Origin: an uncultured Nioella sp.
Lineage (GTDB): Bacteria; Pseudomonadota; Alphaproteobacteria; Rhodobacterales; Rhodobacteraceae
NCBI GenBank assembly: GCA_947495575.1
Contig: CANLZL010000006.1
Coordinates: forward strand, 124,001-188,000
Reading direction: 5' to 3'
DNA length: 64,000 nucleotides
The notes beneath the pieces were generated by a model. It was not told the DNA's origin. It saw only the letters and a program-made list of their open reading frames with translations, and did not search any database. A program made the translations under genes and the position numbers. The first letter of the stretch is position 1. Each line of letters opens with the position of its first letter. Shown here one piece after another: positions 26,721 to 35,384 of this stretch.

Positions 26721-27547
26721 TTTACAGCCCCTGCAGTGACGCCAGCAACGATTCGACGCTGGAAGAAGATGAAGATGACCAACAACGGAAGCGAGCCCAA
26801 AACAGCTGCCGGGAATAGCAAATCCGGCTCGATGTTATGGTTGCCGACAAAGCGATAGACCGCAATCATAACGGTGAACTTGTCGGGATCAGACAGCAAA
26901 AGCAGCGGGTAGGTGAAGTCGTTCCAGACGGCCAGCATAACGAACAATGACAACGTCGCGGTTGCGGGTCCCAAAAGGGGGCGGATCACATACCAAAACA
27001 CCTGCCAATCGCGGCAGTTGTCCAACCTTGCTGCCTCTTCCAGATCCTTCGGAATACTACCGATGAACCCAACATAGAAAAAGATCGCCAGCGGTAAGTT
27101 CAGTGCCGTAAATGCGAGGATAATTCCGGGATAGGTGTCCAAAAGACCCAGGTCACGAAAAATAATATAGATCGGCGTGATGGTAACAAAGGCAGGTGTG
27201 GCAAGGCCAAGCGCCACCAGCATCACCATCGCCCGACCAAACCGGGACGTGTTACGCGCCAGAGGATAGGCCGCCATCGACCCAATCAACGCGACCAAAA
27301 CGGTCACCGAGAATGTGATGCCCACCGAATTGATGACAGACCGGGTGTAATCCATTGTGGCCAACGCATTTGCGTAATTTCCAAGAAAGAGGCCGCTGGG
27401 CAACCCAAGGGGATCCTGCGCGATCTCATCGCCGGTTCGAAAAGACATCATCACCATGTAGAACACTGGCATCAACATCCCGACAACAAAGGCCAAAACA
27501 GCCGCAATCAGGGTGTAGCGTCCAAGTTTTTTCATTAGCCTTTTCAT
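26717..27547 (-). CDS. Carbohydrate ABC transporter permease (MalG type)
   Basis: The 276-residue protein has six hydrophobic segments and the EAA loop of MalG-type permeases (DLEEAARLDNCRDWQVFWYVIRPLLGP). It would pair with the adjacent MalF-type subunit to form the channel. Overlaps of 4 nt at both ends show tight operon packing. No ATPase gene is in this cluster; a shared ATPase elsewhere is likely. Confidence 0.92.
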   Translation of the reverse strand: MKRLMKKLGRYTLIAAVLAFVVGMLMPVFYMVMMSFRTGDEIAQDPLGLPSGLFLGNYANALATMDYTRSVINSVGITFSVTVLVALIGSMAAYPLARNTSRFGRAMVMLVALGLATPAFVTITPIYIIFRDLGLLDTYPGIILAFTALNLPLAIFFYVGFIGSIPKDLEEAARLDNCRDWQVFWYVIRPLLGPATATLSLFVMLAVWNDFTYPLLLLSDPDKFTVMIAVYRFVGNHNIEPDLLFPAAVLGSLPLLVIFIFFQRRIVAGVTAGAVK

Positions 27548-28416
27548 GATGCGGCATCCTCTCGACTGCGGAGGTATTTATTTTGAACGAAGGCCACCAG
27601 GATCACGACCACAAGCATGACAATGGACAGCGCCGAAGCGAAGCCAAACCGATAGTTGCCAAAGAGCTGGTCAATGATCTCAAGGCTGAGCGTCCGGGTG
27701 GCACCATCTGGTCCACCCCGGGTCATGATGAACGGCAGCTCGAACGTTTTTAGCGTCCCGATGGTCGACAGTACGATGTTGATCGTGAAGCTGGGTGCGA
27801 GAAGCGGCAATTCGAGATGGCGAAACCTTTGCCAAGACGATGCGCCATCAAGGCGACCGGCCTCGTCAATATCGGCTGGAATATTTGCAAAGCCCGCAAG
27901 GAAAATCGCAGTGGTATAGCCGGTGAACATCCAGACATGGGCAATGGCAATGGCCATCAGCGCCGTATCGGGGTCACCCAACCATCCGCGGGCCAATCCG
28001 CCCATTCCTACCGCTTCTAAAATGGCGTTCAGGCCACCATTGAAGGGGGAATAAATGAACTGCCAGACATACCCAACAATGACGAAAGACATCATCGCGG
28101 GCGTAAAAAGGGCTGCCCTTGCAAAATTCCGGATTTCTGGCAGGCGGTGCAACATCGCCGCAAAAAACAGGCCCGCCGAAGTCTGAACCGTGACGACAAT
28201 CAGTGTGAAAAGAAAAGTCGTTTTCAGCGCTTCGATGTAGCGTGGCCGCGCAAGGAAGCGGTCGTAGTTCCGCAATCCGTTGAACTCGGCCTCACCGACA
28301 CCAGTAAAATCAGTAAAGCTGTAATAGAAGGTCAGTCCGATTGGGTAGATAAAGAATACACCCAACACGATCACTGCAGGTATGACGAACATACCCTTGG
28401 TAATTTTCAGTTGCAT
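27544..28416 (-). CDS. Carbohydrate ABC transporter permease (MalF/UgpA type)
   Basis: The protein of about 290 residues has six hydrophobic segments and the EAA-type sequence DIDEAGRLDGASSWQRFRHLELPLLAP. A GGAGGC box precedes the ATG at 28416. It sits between the binding protein gene and the MalG-type permease. Sugar specificity cannot be told from sequence, though a dehydratase and SDR in the operon suggest an acid sugar or polyol. Confidence 0.92.
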   Translation of the reverse strand: MQLKITKGMFVIPAVIVLGVFFIYPIGLTFYYSFTDFTGVGEAEFNGLRNYDRFLARPRYIEALKTTFLFTLIVVTVQTSAGLFFAAMLHRLPEIRNFARAALFTPAMMSFVIVGYVWQFIYSPFNGGLNAILEAVGMGGLARGWLGDPDTALMAIAIAHVWMFTGYTTAIFLAGFANIPADIDEAGRLDGASSWQRFRHLELPLLAPSFTINIVLSTIGTLKTFELPFIMTRGGPDGATRTLSLEIIDQLFGNYRFGFASALSIVMLVVVILVAFVQNKYLRSREDAAS

Positions 28417-28447
28417 CGCTGCCTCCACGCAGGGCCGCCACTAGGGT

Positions 28448-28472
28448 CCCCCGCCCTATGAAAGGGCGAGGG
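28448..28472 (-). terminator. Intercistronic hairpin between binding protein and permease genes
   Basis: Reverse strand CCCTCGCCCT and AGGGCGGGGG pair over 10 bp (one G-U pair) around a 5-nt loop. There is no T tract. Such hairpins protect the upstream binding-protein message and lower downstream permease expression, which fits the stoichiometry needed; this is inferred, not shown. Confidence 0.6.
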
Positions 28473-28488
28473 AGGGGAGGAAAATCAA

Positions 28489-29715
28489 TCAGATGTTGTC
28501 TTCGACAGTCCAATCCCACCGCTGCAGGATTTCAGAATTGTCTTGGCTCATATCGAGCAGGAAGCCGGTCAGGCTGTCCCAGAACTCACCATCCAACGCG
28601 GCAGGCCATTGCAGGACCGAGAAGGGGTAGTTGATGATACCGCCGTCCAAACGTGCCTGATCATAGGCTGCTGCCAGTTCCGGCATGCCGCTGGCACCAT
28701 CGATGAACGGGGAATATGCCGATTCCGCATCAAGCAGCACCTGGAGGTTCTCGGGCTGATTGAAGAACTCGATAAATGTGCGCGCCGCTTCTTCATGTTC
28801 GGTCGCCGAGCTGATGGCCCAGCCGATACCGAAGAGGTCGGCCGCAACACCGGTGCCGGACGCAGACGGAATCGGACCAAACACAAAATCAAGGTTTTCT
28901 GCTTCACTGAAGCTACCGATGTTCCACGCGCCCTGCGGCAGCATGGCGAAGTTACCTGCCTGGAACTCTGCCAGCGCGGTGCTCCAAGGATCGACACCTG
29001 CCATTACTTCGGGATCGAAACAATCCGCTTCGGCTAGCATCCGCAGCGTATCAAGCGCGGCGGAAAATCCTTCGTCATCGACAAACATCGCTTCGCCATT
29101 TCCAAGATCCGCAATCGGAGTGGTCGCGGCTTCGGCACCATTCGCAATGGTAAAGAGCGTGATTGGGAATCCACCGGTCATCAACATCGGGTTGATGCCT
29201 GCCTCGTTCAGCGCGCCACAGGCGGCAACAAGATCGTCGATCGTCAAGGGCGGGCTATCGATGCCAACCTGATTTAGCAGCCCCATGTTGGTGTAAAGGC
29301 CCATGCCAATGACTTCGAGCGGCATCACATAAGTCGCGCCGTCGGTCGTGATCGCGTTCTGAAGTTGTGGGTTAACGTTCGGATACCAATCGGCGTCAGT
29401 GCCGAAATCAACCAACAAGCCGGCCTCGCCCCAAACGCGGCTGAGCGGCATGTCCACCATCAATACGTCCGGCGGGTTACCACCCTGAAGACGCGGTGGG
29501 ATCACGATATCGGTGTCCGAGCGGCTGATGTAAGAAAAATCGATGTTGATGTCGGGATGCTGCTCTTCAAAAGCAGCGATCAATTCCGGCAGGCCTGCAG
29601 GCTCTGCCTCATTGCCTTTCCAACCGGTTACATCCAACGTGACCGACTGCGCCATTGCGCCGCCAGCGACCATAGCAAACAGTGATGCTGCCATTGCAAT
29701 ACGAGTTGATTTCAT
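28489..29715 (-). CDS. Carbohydrate ABC transporter substrate-binding protein
   Basis: The 408-residue family-1 extracellular binding protein starts with a Sec signal peptide (KSTRIAMAASLFAMVAGGAMA, cut after about 22) and continues with VTLDVTGWKGNEAEPAGLPELIAAFEEQHPDINIDFSYISR. It delivers a sugar to the MalF/MalG permeases downstream. The enolase-superfamily gene precedes it by 51 bp in the same direction. Confidence 0.92.
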   Translation of the reverse strand: MKSTRIAMAASLFAMVAGGAMAQSVTLDVTGWKGNEAEPAGLPELIAAFEEQHPDINIDFSYISRSDTDIVIPPRLQGGNPPDVLMVDMPLSRVWGEAGLLVDFGTDADWYPNVNPQLQNAITTDGATYVMPLEVIGMGLYTNMGLLNQVGIDSPPLTIDDLVAACGALNEAGINPMLMTGGFPITLFTIANGAEAATTPIADLGNGEAMFVDDEGFSAALDTLRMLAEADCFDPEVMAGVDPWSTALAEFQAGNFAMLPQGAWNIGSFSEAENLDFVFGPIPSASGTGVAADLFGIGWAISSATEHEEAARTFIEFFNQPENLQVLLDAESAYSPFIDGASGMPELAAAYDQARLDGGIINYPFSVLQWPAALDGEFWDSLTGFLLDMSQDNSEILQRWDWTVEDNI

Positions 29716-29766
29716 TGTCTTCTTCTCCCTTTTTCAATCCGGTCGCTCCATCGACCGATCAATAGA

Positions 29767-30993
29767 TTACCAATTCGTTACGGACCCGTCGGGCCGCACC
29801 CAATGCGGGCACTCCACATGCTCAACAGAACCATTTCTAAACGCGTCTTCATTGACTTCGACGCCAAGACCCGGTGCGTCAGACACGATGTAAACCGGTC
29901 CCCGCAATTCCGACTGAACCGGGAAGAGAGTTGGGTCGGCAAAGCCAAAGTTTTCAGCTGGTGAAGTTCGCGTCTCCAACCAGCTGAAATTCGGAACTGC
30001 CGCTGACATGTGCACCGTTGCGGCGGTGCAAATCGGGCCAAGCGGATTATGCGGCATCAGGTCGACATAGTGACGCTCGCTCCAGCCCGCGACTTTCATC
30101 GCCTCGGTGAAGCCGCCGATGTTGCAGATATCGAGGCGCATGAACTGGGTGTGGCCGGCCTCAAGATAGCGCGCGGCCTCCCATTTCGAGCTGAATTCTT
30201 CGCCCACGGCGAAGGGGATATTGGTCATGCCGCGCAACACGCCGTATGCTTCGGGGGTTTCGGCGCGGATCGGTTCCTCGATGAAATCGAGCGTGCCAGA
30301 TGGCATCATGTTGCAGAAGCTGGCGGCCTCGGCCACGGACAGGCGGTGGTGCCAATCGATCCCGAGGGTGATGGATTGACCGAATTCGGCGCGAATGGCC
30401 ACCAGTTCTTCAGCCGTTGAACTTAGCGCCGCACGTGGATCATATACCTCACCATCCGGCTTGGCGGCCGGATAGGTACGGACGCAATCCCATCCGGCAT
30501 CAACCAAAAGTTGGACGTCGCGCAGCATTTCATCAATGGTTTCCGCCATGGTGCTGGCGAATGTTGGAACAACATCTCTTTGCTTGCCGCCCAAAAGCTG
30601 GTGCACCGGTACGCCGAGGCGTTTGCCCAAATTATCATAGAGCGCAATGTCTATCGCCGAGATCGCGGCCGTCAAGATTCGTCCGCCTTCAAAGTACTGG
30701 CTTCGATAGCTTTCCTGCCAGATGCGTCCAATGCGACGGGCATCCTGCCCAACAAGGTAATCGGACATATGCGCGACGGCGGCCATTACCGCCCGCTCAC
30801 GGCCCGACAAGCCACTTTCGCCCCAGCCTACAAGGCCATCTTCGGTCGTCAGTTTGATCAACAGCTGGTTCCGAGTGCCGACCCGGCCGAGCATGGTCTC
30901 GATAGAGGCAATACGGGCAGCCCGCGTTGGACCTGCTTCCGTCACTTTGTTTGCCAGCTGGGTCTCATCCCACAATTTGGTCGCAAGAGCCAT
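29767..30993 (-). CDS. Mandelate racemase/muconate lactonizing family enzyme (sugar acid dehydratase-like)
   Basis: The 408-residue enolase-superfamily protein has metal ligands in LGIDWHHRL (Asp, with a D-x-H pattern), FIEEPI (Glu) and VGEEFS (Glu), plus a late His in MPHNPLGPICTAA. The D-x-H plus MPHNPLGP combination resembles sugar-acid dehydratases such as D-galactonate dehydratase, so it probably dehydrates an aldonic acid. The start at 30993 is the first ATG with the conserved N-terminus; the longer frame to 31062 runs into the promoter. It is the first gene of the sugar operon. Confidence 0.85.
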   Translation of the reverse strand: MALATKLWDETQLANKVTEAGPTRAARIASIETMLGRVGTRNQLLIKLTTEDGLVGWGESGLSGRERAVMAAVAHMSDYLVGQDARRIGRIWQESYRSQYFEGGRILTAAISAIDIALYDNLGKRLGVPVHQLLGGKQRDVVPTFASTMAETIDEMLRDVQLLVDAGWDCVRTYPAAKPDGEVYDPRAALSSTAEELVAIRAEFGQSITLGIDWHHRLSVAEAASFCNMMPSGTLDFIEEPIRAETPEAYGVLRGMTNIPFAVGEEFSSKWEAARYLEAGHTQFMRLDICNIGGFTEAMKVAGWSERHYVDLMPHNPLGPICTAATVHMSAAVPNFSWLETRTSPAENFGFADPTLFPVQSELRGPVYIVSDAPGLGVEVNEDAFRNGSVEHVECPHWVRPDGSVTNW

Positions 30994-31077
30994 GTCGGTT
31001 CTATCTTTCGTTAAATCCAGATTTGCGGGGTTTTCCCGTGATTCGCTGTCACAAAGTAGCACAATCTTGAAAAAATC

Positions 31078-31150
31078 GTCGACTATTTTTGAACATGCGT
31101 CGATTTTGATGTGTTCTTGGTCGACTATCGAATTTCATATCAACGTCGAT
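31078..31150. promoter_or_regulatory. Phased GTCGA motifs upstream of the dehydratase operon
   Basis: GTCGA occurs at 31078, 31099, 31120 and 31145. The first three are exactly 21 bp apart and the fourth follows 25 bp later; copies 1 and 3 share GTCGACTAT. The cluster is 85-157 bp upstream of the dehydratase start in an AT-rich stretch. It looks like a multi-site operator or activator array. The rest of 30994-31305 holds nothing else I can identify. Confidence 0.5.
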
Positions 31151-31305
31151 GCGATATAAGTAATTGAAAAAAATACTTCTTTCGGTTCATCCAAAGCAAA
31201 GAAGCCTGCGCGGGGTCTCGCCCGAATCAAATTTGAAAGATGTCGAATCACGCCGGGAACTCGCGCCTTTCCCCTTTTTTCGAGCCAATTTTGGAGAAAC
31301 TTCGG

Positions 31306-31382
31306 TGGTGACCCCGGCAGGATTCGAACCTGCAACCTATCCCTTAGGAGGGGATTGCTCTATCCAGTTGAGCCACGGGGCC
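31306..31382 (-). tRNA. tRNA-Arg (CCT)
   Basis: The reverse strand folds as a complete cloverleaf: acceptor GGCCCCG with CGGGGTC, D arm GGCTCAACTGGATAGAGC, anticodon stem ATCCC/GGGAT with loop CTCCTAA (anticodon CCT, reads AGG), and T arm with GGTTCGAATCC. A CCA end is encoded. It lies in the gap between the dehydratase operon and a LacI regulator. Confidence 0.97.
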
Positions 31383-31521
31383 AGCGCTCTTTCTTGTGCG
31401 CAAAAATCCGACCGCTGACAAGTTGAGAAGCTGAATTTCCTTCACGGTCTCAACAGGTTTGGACAATCGGTTCGTTAGCGCGTAACAGTATTGTATCCGC
31501 AACGATCAGGAACCTCCGAAA

Positions 31522-32556
31522 TTGCCTCCAAGAAGCAATGAGCCCGGCACACCTCAATTGACCCTTCGCGACGTGGCCGAAGTGGCCAAAGTCTCGGAAA
31601 TGACTGTCAGCCGTGTGCTGAGAAACCGGGGAGATGTCTCTCAAACCACGCGACAGCGTGTGATGGAGGCAGCCCGGACCCTAGGATATGTTCCCAACAA
31701 GATCGCAGGGGCGCTTGCCTCAAACAGAGTGAACCTGGTCGGGGTTGTCATTCCATCGCTTTCCAACATGGTCTTTCCGCAGGTCCTGGCCGGAATTTCC
31801 GACGTTCTGGACGAAACACCACTTCAGCCGGTCTTTGGTGCAACTCACTATGGGCAAGATCGGGAAGAAGAGGTCATTTACGAAATGCTGTCCTGGCGCC
31901 CATCCGGGATGATCGTCGCCGGCGTTGAGCATTCCGAGGCTTCACGAGCGATGCTGGCCAATTCCGGTGTGCCTGTCGTCGAAGTTATGGATGCTGATGG
32001 TGATCCTGTCGACGCCATGGTGGGGATAAGCCACAAGGCAGCAGGCGCGCGAATTGCCAAGGAAATTTTGGCGCGCGGTTATCGGAAAATCGGGTTCATG
32101 GGCACAAAAATGCCCGATGACCACCGCGCCCGAAAACGGTTGCAGGGGTTTGAATCGGTTTTGAATGAGGCTGGTGTCGGTCTGGTCGACCGTCTGTTTT
32201 ATTCAGGCGGTTCTGGCTTGGGCAAAGGTCGCGAGATGACCCAAGACATATTAGAGCGCCACAGCGACCTTGATTTTCTTTACTACTCTAACGACATGAT
32301 CGGCGCAGGCGGGCTGCTTTATTGCCTCGAAAAAGGGTACGACATCCCGGGCGATATCGGGATGGCTGGATTCAACGCGGTGGAGCTGTTGGACGGGCTG
32401 CCGATGCGATTGGCGACTATGGATTCCAAACGTCTGGAGATCGGTCGCGCGGCCGCCGGAATTATCGCATCTCGCGTCGCCGGAGAGCCTTGCGACCAGA
32501 TCGTCACGATGGATGCGAGTTTTGATCAGGGCCAAACCATGCGGCCTGCAACCTGA
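31522..32556 (+). CDS. LacI family transcriptional regulator (GntR gluconate-repressor-like)
   Basis: The 344-residue protein has the LacI helix-turn-helix LTLRDVAEVAKVSEMTVSRVLRNRGDV at about residues 13-38 and a hinge (GYVPNKIAGALASNRV), followed by a periplasmic-binding-like sensor domain. The TTG at 31522 is the only in-frame start that keeps the DNA-binding domain. It probably represses the divergent sugar-acid operon across tRNA-Arg. Its stop abuts that of convergent sdaA (TGATCA) with no spacer. Confidence 0.9.
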   Translation: MPPRSNEPGTPQLTLRDVAEVAKVSEMTVSRVLRNRGDVSQTTRQRVMEAARTLGYVPNKIAGALASNRVNLVGVVIPSLSNMVFPQVLAGISDVLDETPLQPVFGATHYGQDREEEVIYEMLSWRPSGMIVAGVEHSEASRAMLANSGVPVVEVMDADGDPVDAMVGISHKAAGARIAKEILARGYRKIGFMGTKMPDDHRARKRLQGFESVLNEAGVGLVDRLFYSGGSGLGKGREMTQDILERHSDLDFLYYSNDMIGAGGLLYCLEKGYDIPGDIGMAGFNAVELLDGLPMRLATMDSKRLEIGRAAAGIIASRVAGEPCDQIVTMDASFDQGQTMRPAT

Positions 32557-33972
32557 TCAGCATTCAGGCAGGTTCACCGCCAAGCCACCACGACTGGTTT
32601 CCTTGTAGTTGTCATTCATATCCATGCCAGTCTGGCGCATCGCCTCGATGCAATTATCCAGAGGCATGAAGTGCTGGCCATCACCGCGCAGTGCCAAGGA
32701 CGCCGCCGAAACGGCTTTGATTGCGCCCAATCCATTACGTTCGATGCAAGGCACCTGAACCAAACCTGCCACAGGGTCACAGGTCATTCCTAAGTGATGC
32801 TCCAGCGCGATTTCGGCTGCATTTTCGATCTGCTCGTTGGTTCCACCCAACGCAGCGCAAAGCCCTGCGGCAGCCATTGCTGCGGCTGATCCCACTTCGC
32901 CCTGGCACCCCACTTCGGCTCCTGAGATTGAGGCGTTGTTTTTGATCAACCCGCCAATTGCTGCGGCTGTCATTAGGAACGTGCGCCGCCCCTCTTCGGT
33001 CGCGCCAACACAATGGTCCCGGTAATAGCGCAGCACAGCAGGCACCACGCCTGCCGCTCCGTTTGTAGGTGACGTAACAACCTTTCCACCGGCAGCATTT
33101 TCTTCATTCACGGCCATAGCATAAACGCTGAGCCAATCATTCACGACATGGGGCTGGGCCAGATTTGTGCCGCTCTCACGTTTCAGTTGTTCGTGGATGG
33201 CTTTCGCCCGGCGTTTGACCTTTAGCCCACCGGGCAAAACCCCATCCAGGCGCAGGCCACGATCAATGCAATCATCCATCGCCTTCCAGACCCCATCAAG
33301 ACGGGCCTGGACTTTCGCGCGCCCGTCCCCATGAGTGGCTTCATTGGCCCATTTCATTTCGGCAATGGACTTGCCTGCGATCCGGCCCATTTGCAGCATC
33401 TCTTCGGCAGATCCGAACGGGTAGGGGTAACCATGGGCCTCTTTTTCAGCGTGCAAAGCCTCAGCGCCGCCCTGATCCTGACCCTCTAATTCGGCCGCAG
33501 TCACGACGAACCCGCCGCCAATAGAATAATAGACTTCTTCCATGAAGAGGTTGCCTGCCGCATCGAACCCGCGCAGAACCATGCCGTTGGCATGGCCGGG
33601 AAGTTGTGGACCGTAGTCAAAAATCACATCATTTTCGGGATCGAAGGCCAGATCTGGCAAGCCTTCTGGTGTCAGCTTATGGGACGAGCTCAGTGCCGTT
33701 TCTGCGGCTTCGGCCTTGTCGGGGTCAACACTGTCGGGGCGAAAACCCAAAAGCCCCAAAACGACCGCTCGATCGGTCGCGTGGCCCTTGCCGGTAAAGG
33801 CGAGTGAGCCGTGCAGGGTGCAGGTCACTTTCGCAACTTCTCCGGCTCCCGGTTCCCGAAGCCCGGTGCGCAAACTGTCCAAAAACCGCTCGGCTGCCGT
33901 CATTGGCCCCATTGTATGGGAAGAGGACGGGCCAATGCCGATCTTAAAAATGTCAAACACGCTGAGAAACAT
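32557..33972 (-). CDS. sdaA: L-serine ammonia-lyase (iron-sulfur, single-chain)
   Basis: This protein of about 471 residues converts L-serine to pyruvate and ammonia. Both the beta domain ([19 protein letters not shown] at the N-terminus) and the alpha domain with conserved cysteines near C-terminal [21 protein letters not shown] and [18 protein letters not shown] are present; these ligate the catalytic 4Fe-4S cluster. The start at 33972 is the ATG just before the conserved N-terminus. It follows an iron-type alcohol dehydrogenase gene in the same direction by 116 bp. Confidence 0.95.
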   Translation of the reverse strand: MFLSVFDIFKIGIGPSSSHTMGPMTAAERFLDSLRTGLREPGAGEVAKVTCTLHGSLAFTGKGHATDRAVVLGLLGFRPDSVDPDKAEAAETALSSSHKLTPEGLPDLAFDPENDVIFDYGPQLPGHANGMVLRGFDAAGNLFMEEVYYSIGGGFVVTAAELEGQDQGGAEALHAEKEAHGYPYPFGSAEEMLQMGRIAGKSIAEMKWANEATHGDGRAKVQARLDGVWKAMDDCIDRGLRLDGVLPGGLKVKRRAKAIHEQLKRESGTNLAQPHVVNDWLSVYAMAVNEENAAGGKVVTSPTNGAAGVVPAVLRYYRDHCVGATEEGRRTFLMTAAAIGGLIKNNASISGAEVGCQGEVGSAAAMAAAGLCAALGGTNEQIENAAEIALEHHLGMTCDPVAGLVQVPCIERNGLGAIKAVSAASLALRGDGQHFMPLDNCIEAMRQTGMDMNDNYKETSRGGLAVNLPEC

Positions 33973-34088
33973 GGGAGCCCCCGATTGGAATCTCGGGCAC
34001 AATACGCTGACCGCGCCCTTCCCGGCGACAAATCACGACCTCTGCCCGGTCGTCAACGACAAGACGCATTACCTTTCGAGCGGCGGGG

Positions 34089-35240
34089 TCAGATTTGCTG
34101 ATCGAGAATCTGCAAAAGTTCTGAATCTGCCAAAACAAAGGGGTTCGCTGCCATGGACGACGCGCCTTTTGCTTCCTCAACCAAAACCATTTTCTCGCTC
34201 ATTGACAGCTCGCTAAGCCCCTGCAACGGCGGCAGGCCCCAGTCGTTGATCCGGCGATTGAGCGCATTCACGGCATCAGCCTTCGCGCACCCAAACGCGT
34301 CGCTGATCCAGCCAAAAACAGTGTCGAACCTTTCCTCCTTCTGGCCTTCCGCAACTGCTCGCGCCAAATTGACGGCAAGGGACGCTGGCAATAACCGACC
34401 GCAGATCACCCCATGTGCAAGCCCCAAACGACCGCCCAAGACGCCCGCAAATCCATGAACGGCGCCCAAACCCGCATTGGCCAGCGCGACACCTCCGTAA
34501 AGACTGGTCAGGGCCAAGTCGTCACGCGCTTGACTGTCTTCGCATTGCATCAGGCGCTCCAACGCCCGCAGGCCACGCGGGATTGCATCGCGGCAGAGGT
34601 CGTCGGTCAATGGGGTCGAACGGCAGGACAGATAGGGTTCGATCACCTGGACAATGGCGTCCAGGCCAGAGGCCAAGGTGACACCGCGCGGGGAATTGTC
34701 GGTCAGAGCCGGGTCAATCACGGCCAAATCCGCAACCATGCGCGCATCGCGAAGGCTGACCTTTCGACCATGTGCAGGGCTTCCGATCACGGCGTTCTTG
34801 GTAACCTCGGCACCGGTCCCTGAAGTTGTTGGAAGGGCAACGAACGGCAATGGATCCGCGTGCAATGGCAGGGCTTTGCCAATCACCTCCAGGTGATCCA
34901 TCAATGGGCGTTCTGACGGGATCAGGGCCGCAACTGCCTTGCCGAGGTCGATCACGGCTCCGCCCCCAACCGCGACAACGCAGTCGGCACCGTGGTCCCG
35001 CCCGACAGCAATCGCGTGTTCAACATCGTCCACTTGCGGCTCGCCCGAGGCAAAAACAGTTTTCAGATCGCACCCACTAGCGACAAGGGCGTCCGCGAAA
35101 CGGTCGGTCCACATGACAGACCGCCCCCGAACCAGCAATACACGCTGTCCAAATCCGCAAACCCGTTCGGCCACAAGTGCGGCCGCGCCCCGTTCAAAAA
35201 TCACTTCGGTCGGCGTTGCTAATCCGGGATCAAACATCAT
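34089..35240 (-). CDS. Iron-containing alcohol dehydrogenase family protein
   Basis: The protein of about 383 residues has the nucleotide motif VVAVGGGAVIDLGKAVA, ALPTTSGTGAEVTKNAVI, and the iron-binding histidines in the C-terminal HGFAGVLGGRLGLAHGVICG. Substrate could be a short alcohol, hydroxyacid or maleylacetate. The start at 35240 (or 35237) is preferred because the in-frame extension upstream runs through the glp terminator. Neighbouring sdaA may form the same unit. Confidence 0.88.
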   Translation of the reverse strand: MMFDPGLATPTEVIFERGAAALVAERVCGFGQRVLLVRGRSVMWTDRFADALVASGCDLKTVFASGEPQVDDVEHAIAVGRDHGADCVVAVGGGAVIDLGKAVAALIPSERPLMDHLEVIGKALPLHADPLPFVALPTTSGTGAEVTKNAVIGSPAHGRKVSLRDARMVADLAVIDPALTDNSPRGVTLASGLDAIVQVIEPYLSCRSTPLTDDLCRDAIPRGLRALERLMQCEDSQARDDLALTSLYGGVALANAGLGAVHGFAGVLGGRLGLAHGVICGRLLPASLAVNLARAVAEGQKEERFDTVFGWISDAFGCAKADAVNALNRRINDWGLPPLQGLSELSMSEKMVLVEEAKGASSMAANPFVLADSELLQILDQQI

Positions 35241-35299
35241 TCCGTCTCTGGCTAGTCCATTGCGGATGACACATATCTCACCGCAACCACGTGTGTCCA

Positions 35300-35342
35300 A
35301 AAATAAGGGAGCCGGGACCCTCTGCAAAGAAGGCCCCGGCTT
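35300..35342 (-). terminator. Terminator of the glycerol-uptake operon
   Basis: On the reverse strand GCCGGGGCC and GGTCCCGGC (outer GCCGGG at 35335-35340 with CCCGGC at 35311-35316) form a stem with a loop of about 14 nt, followed by CCCTTATTTTTGG. It lies about 45 bp after glpV. Confidence 0.8.
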
Positions 35343-35384
35343 ATCGGCCACCATTAGGTAGGCCGACAGGGAGAAGTCAGGCGA

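Noticed and set aside
31306-31382. tRNA-Arg as an integration site for a mobile island
   Set aside because: No integrase and no repeated tRNA 3' end are visible on either side.
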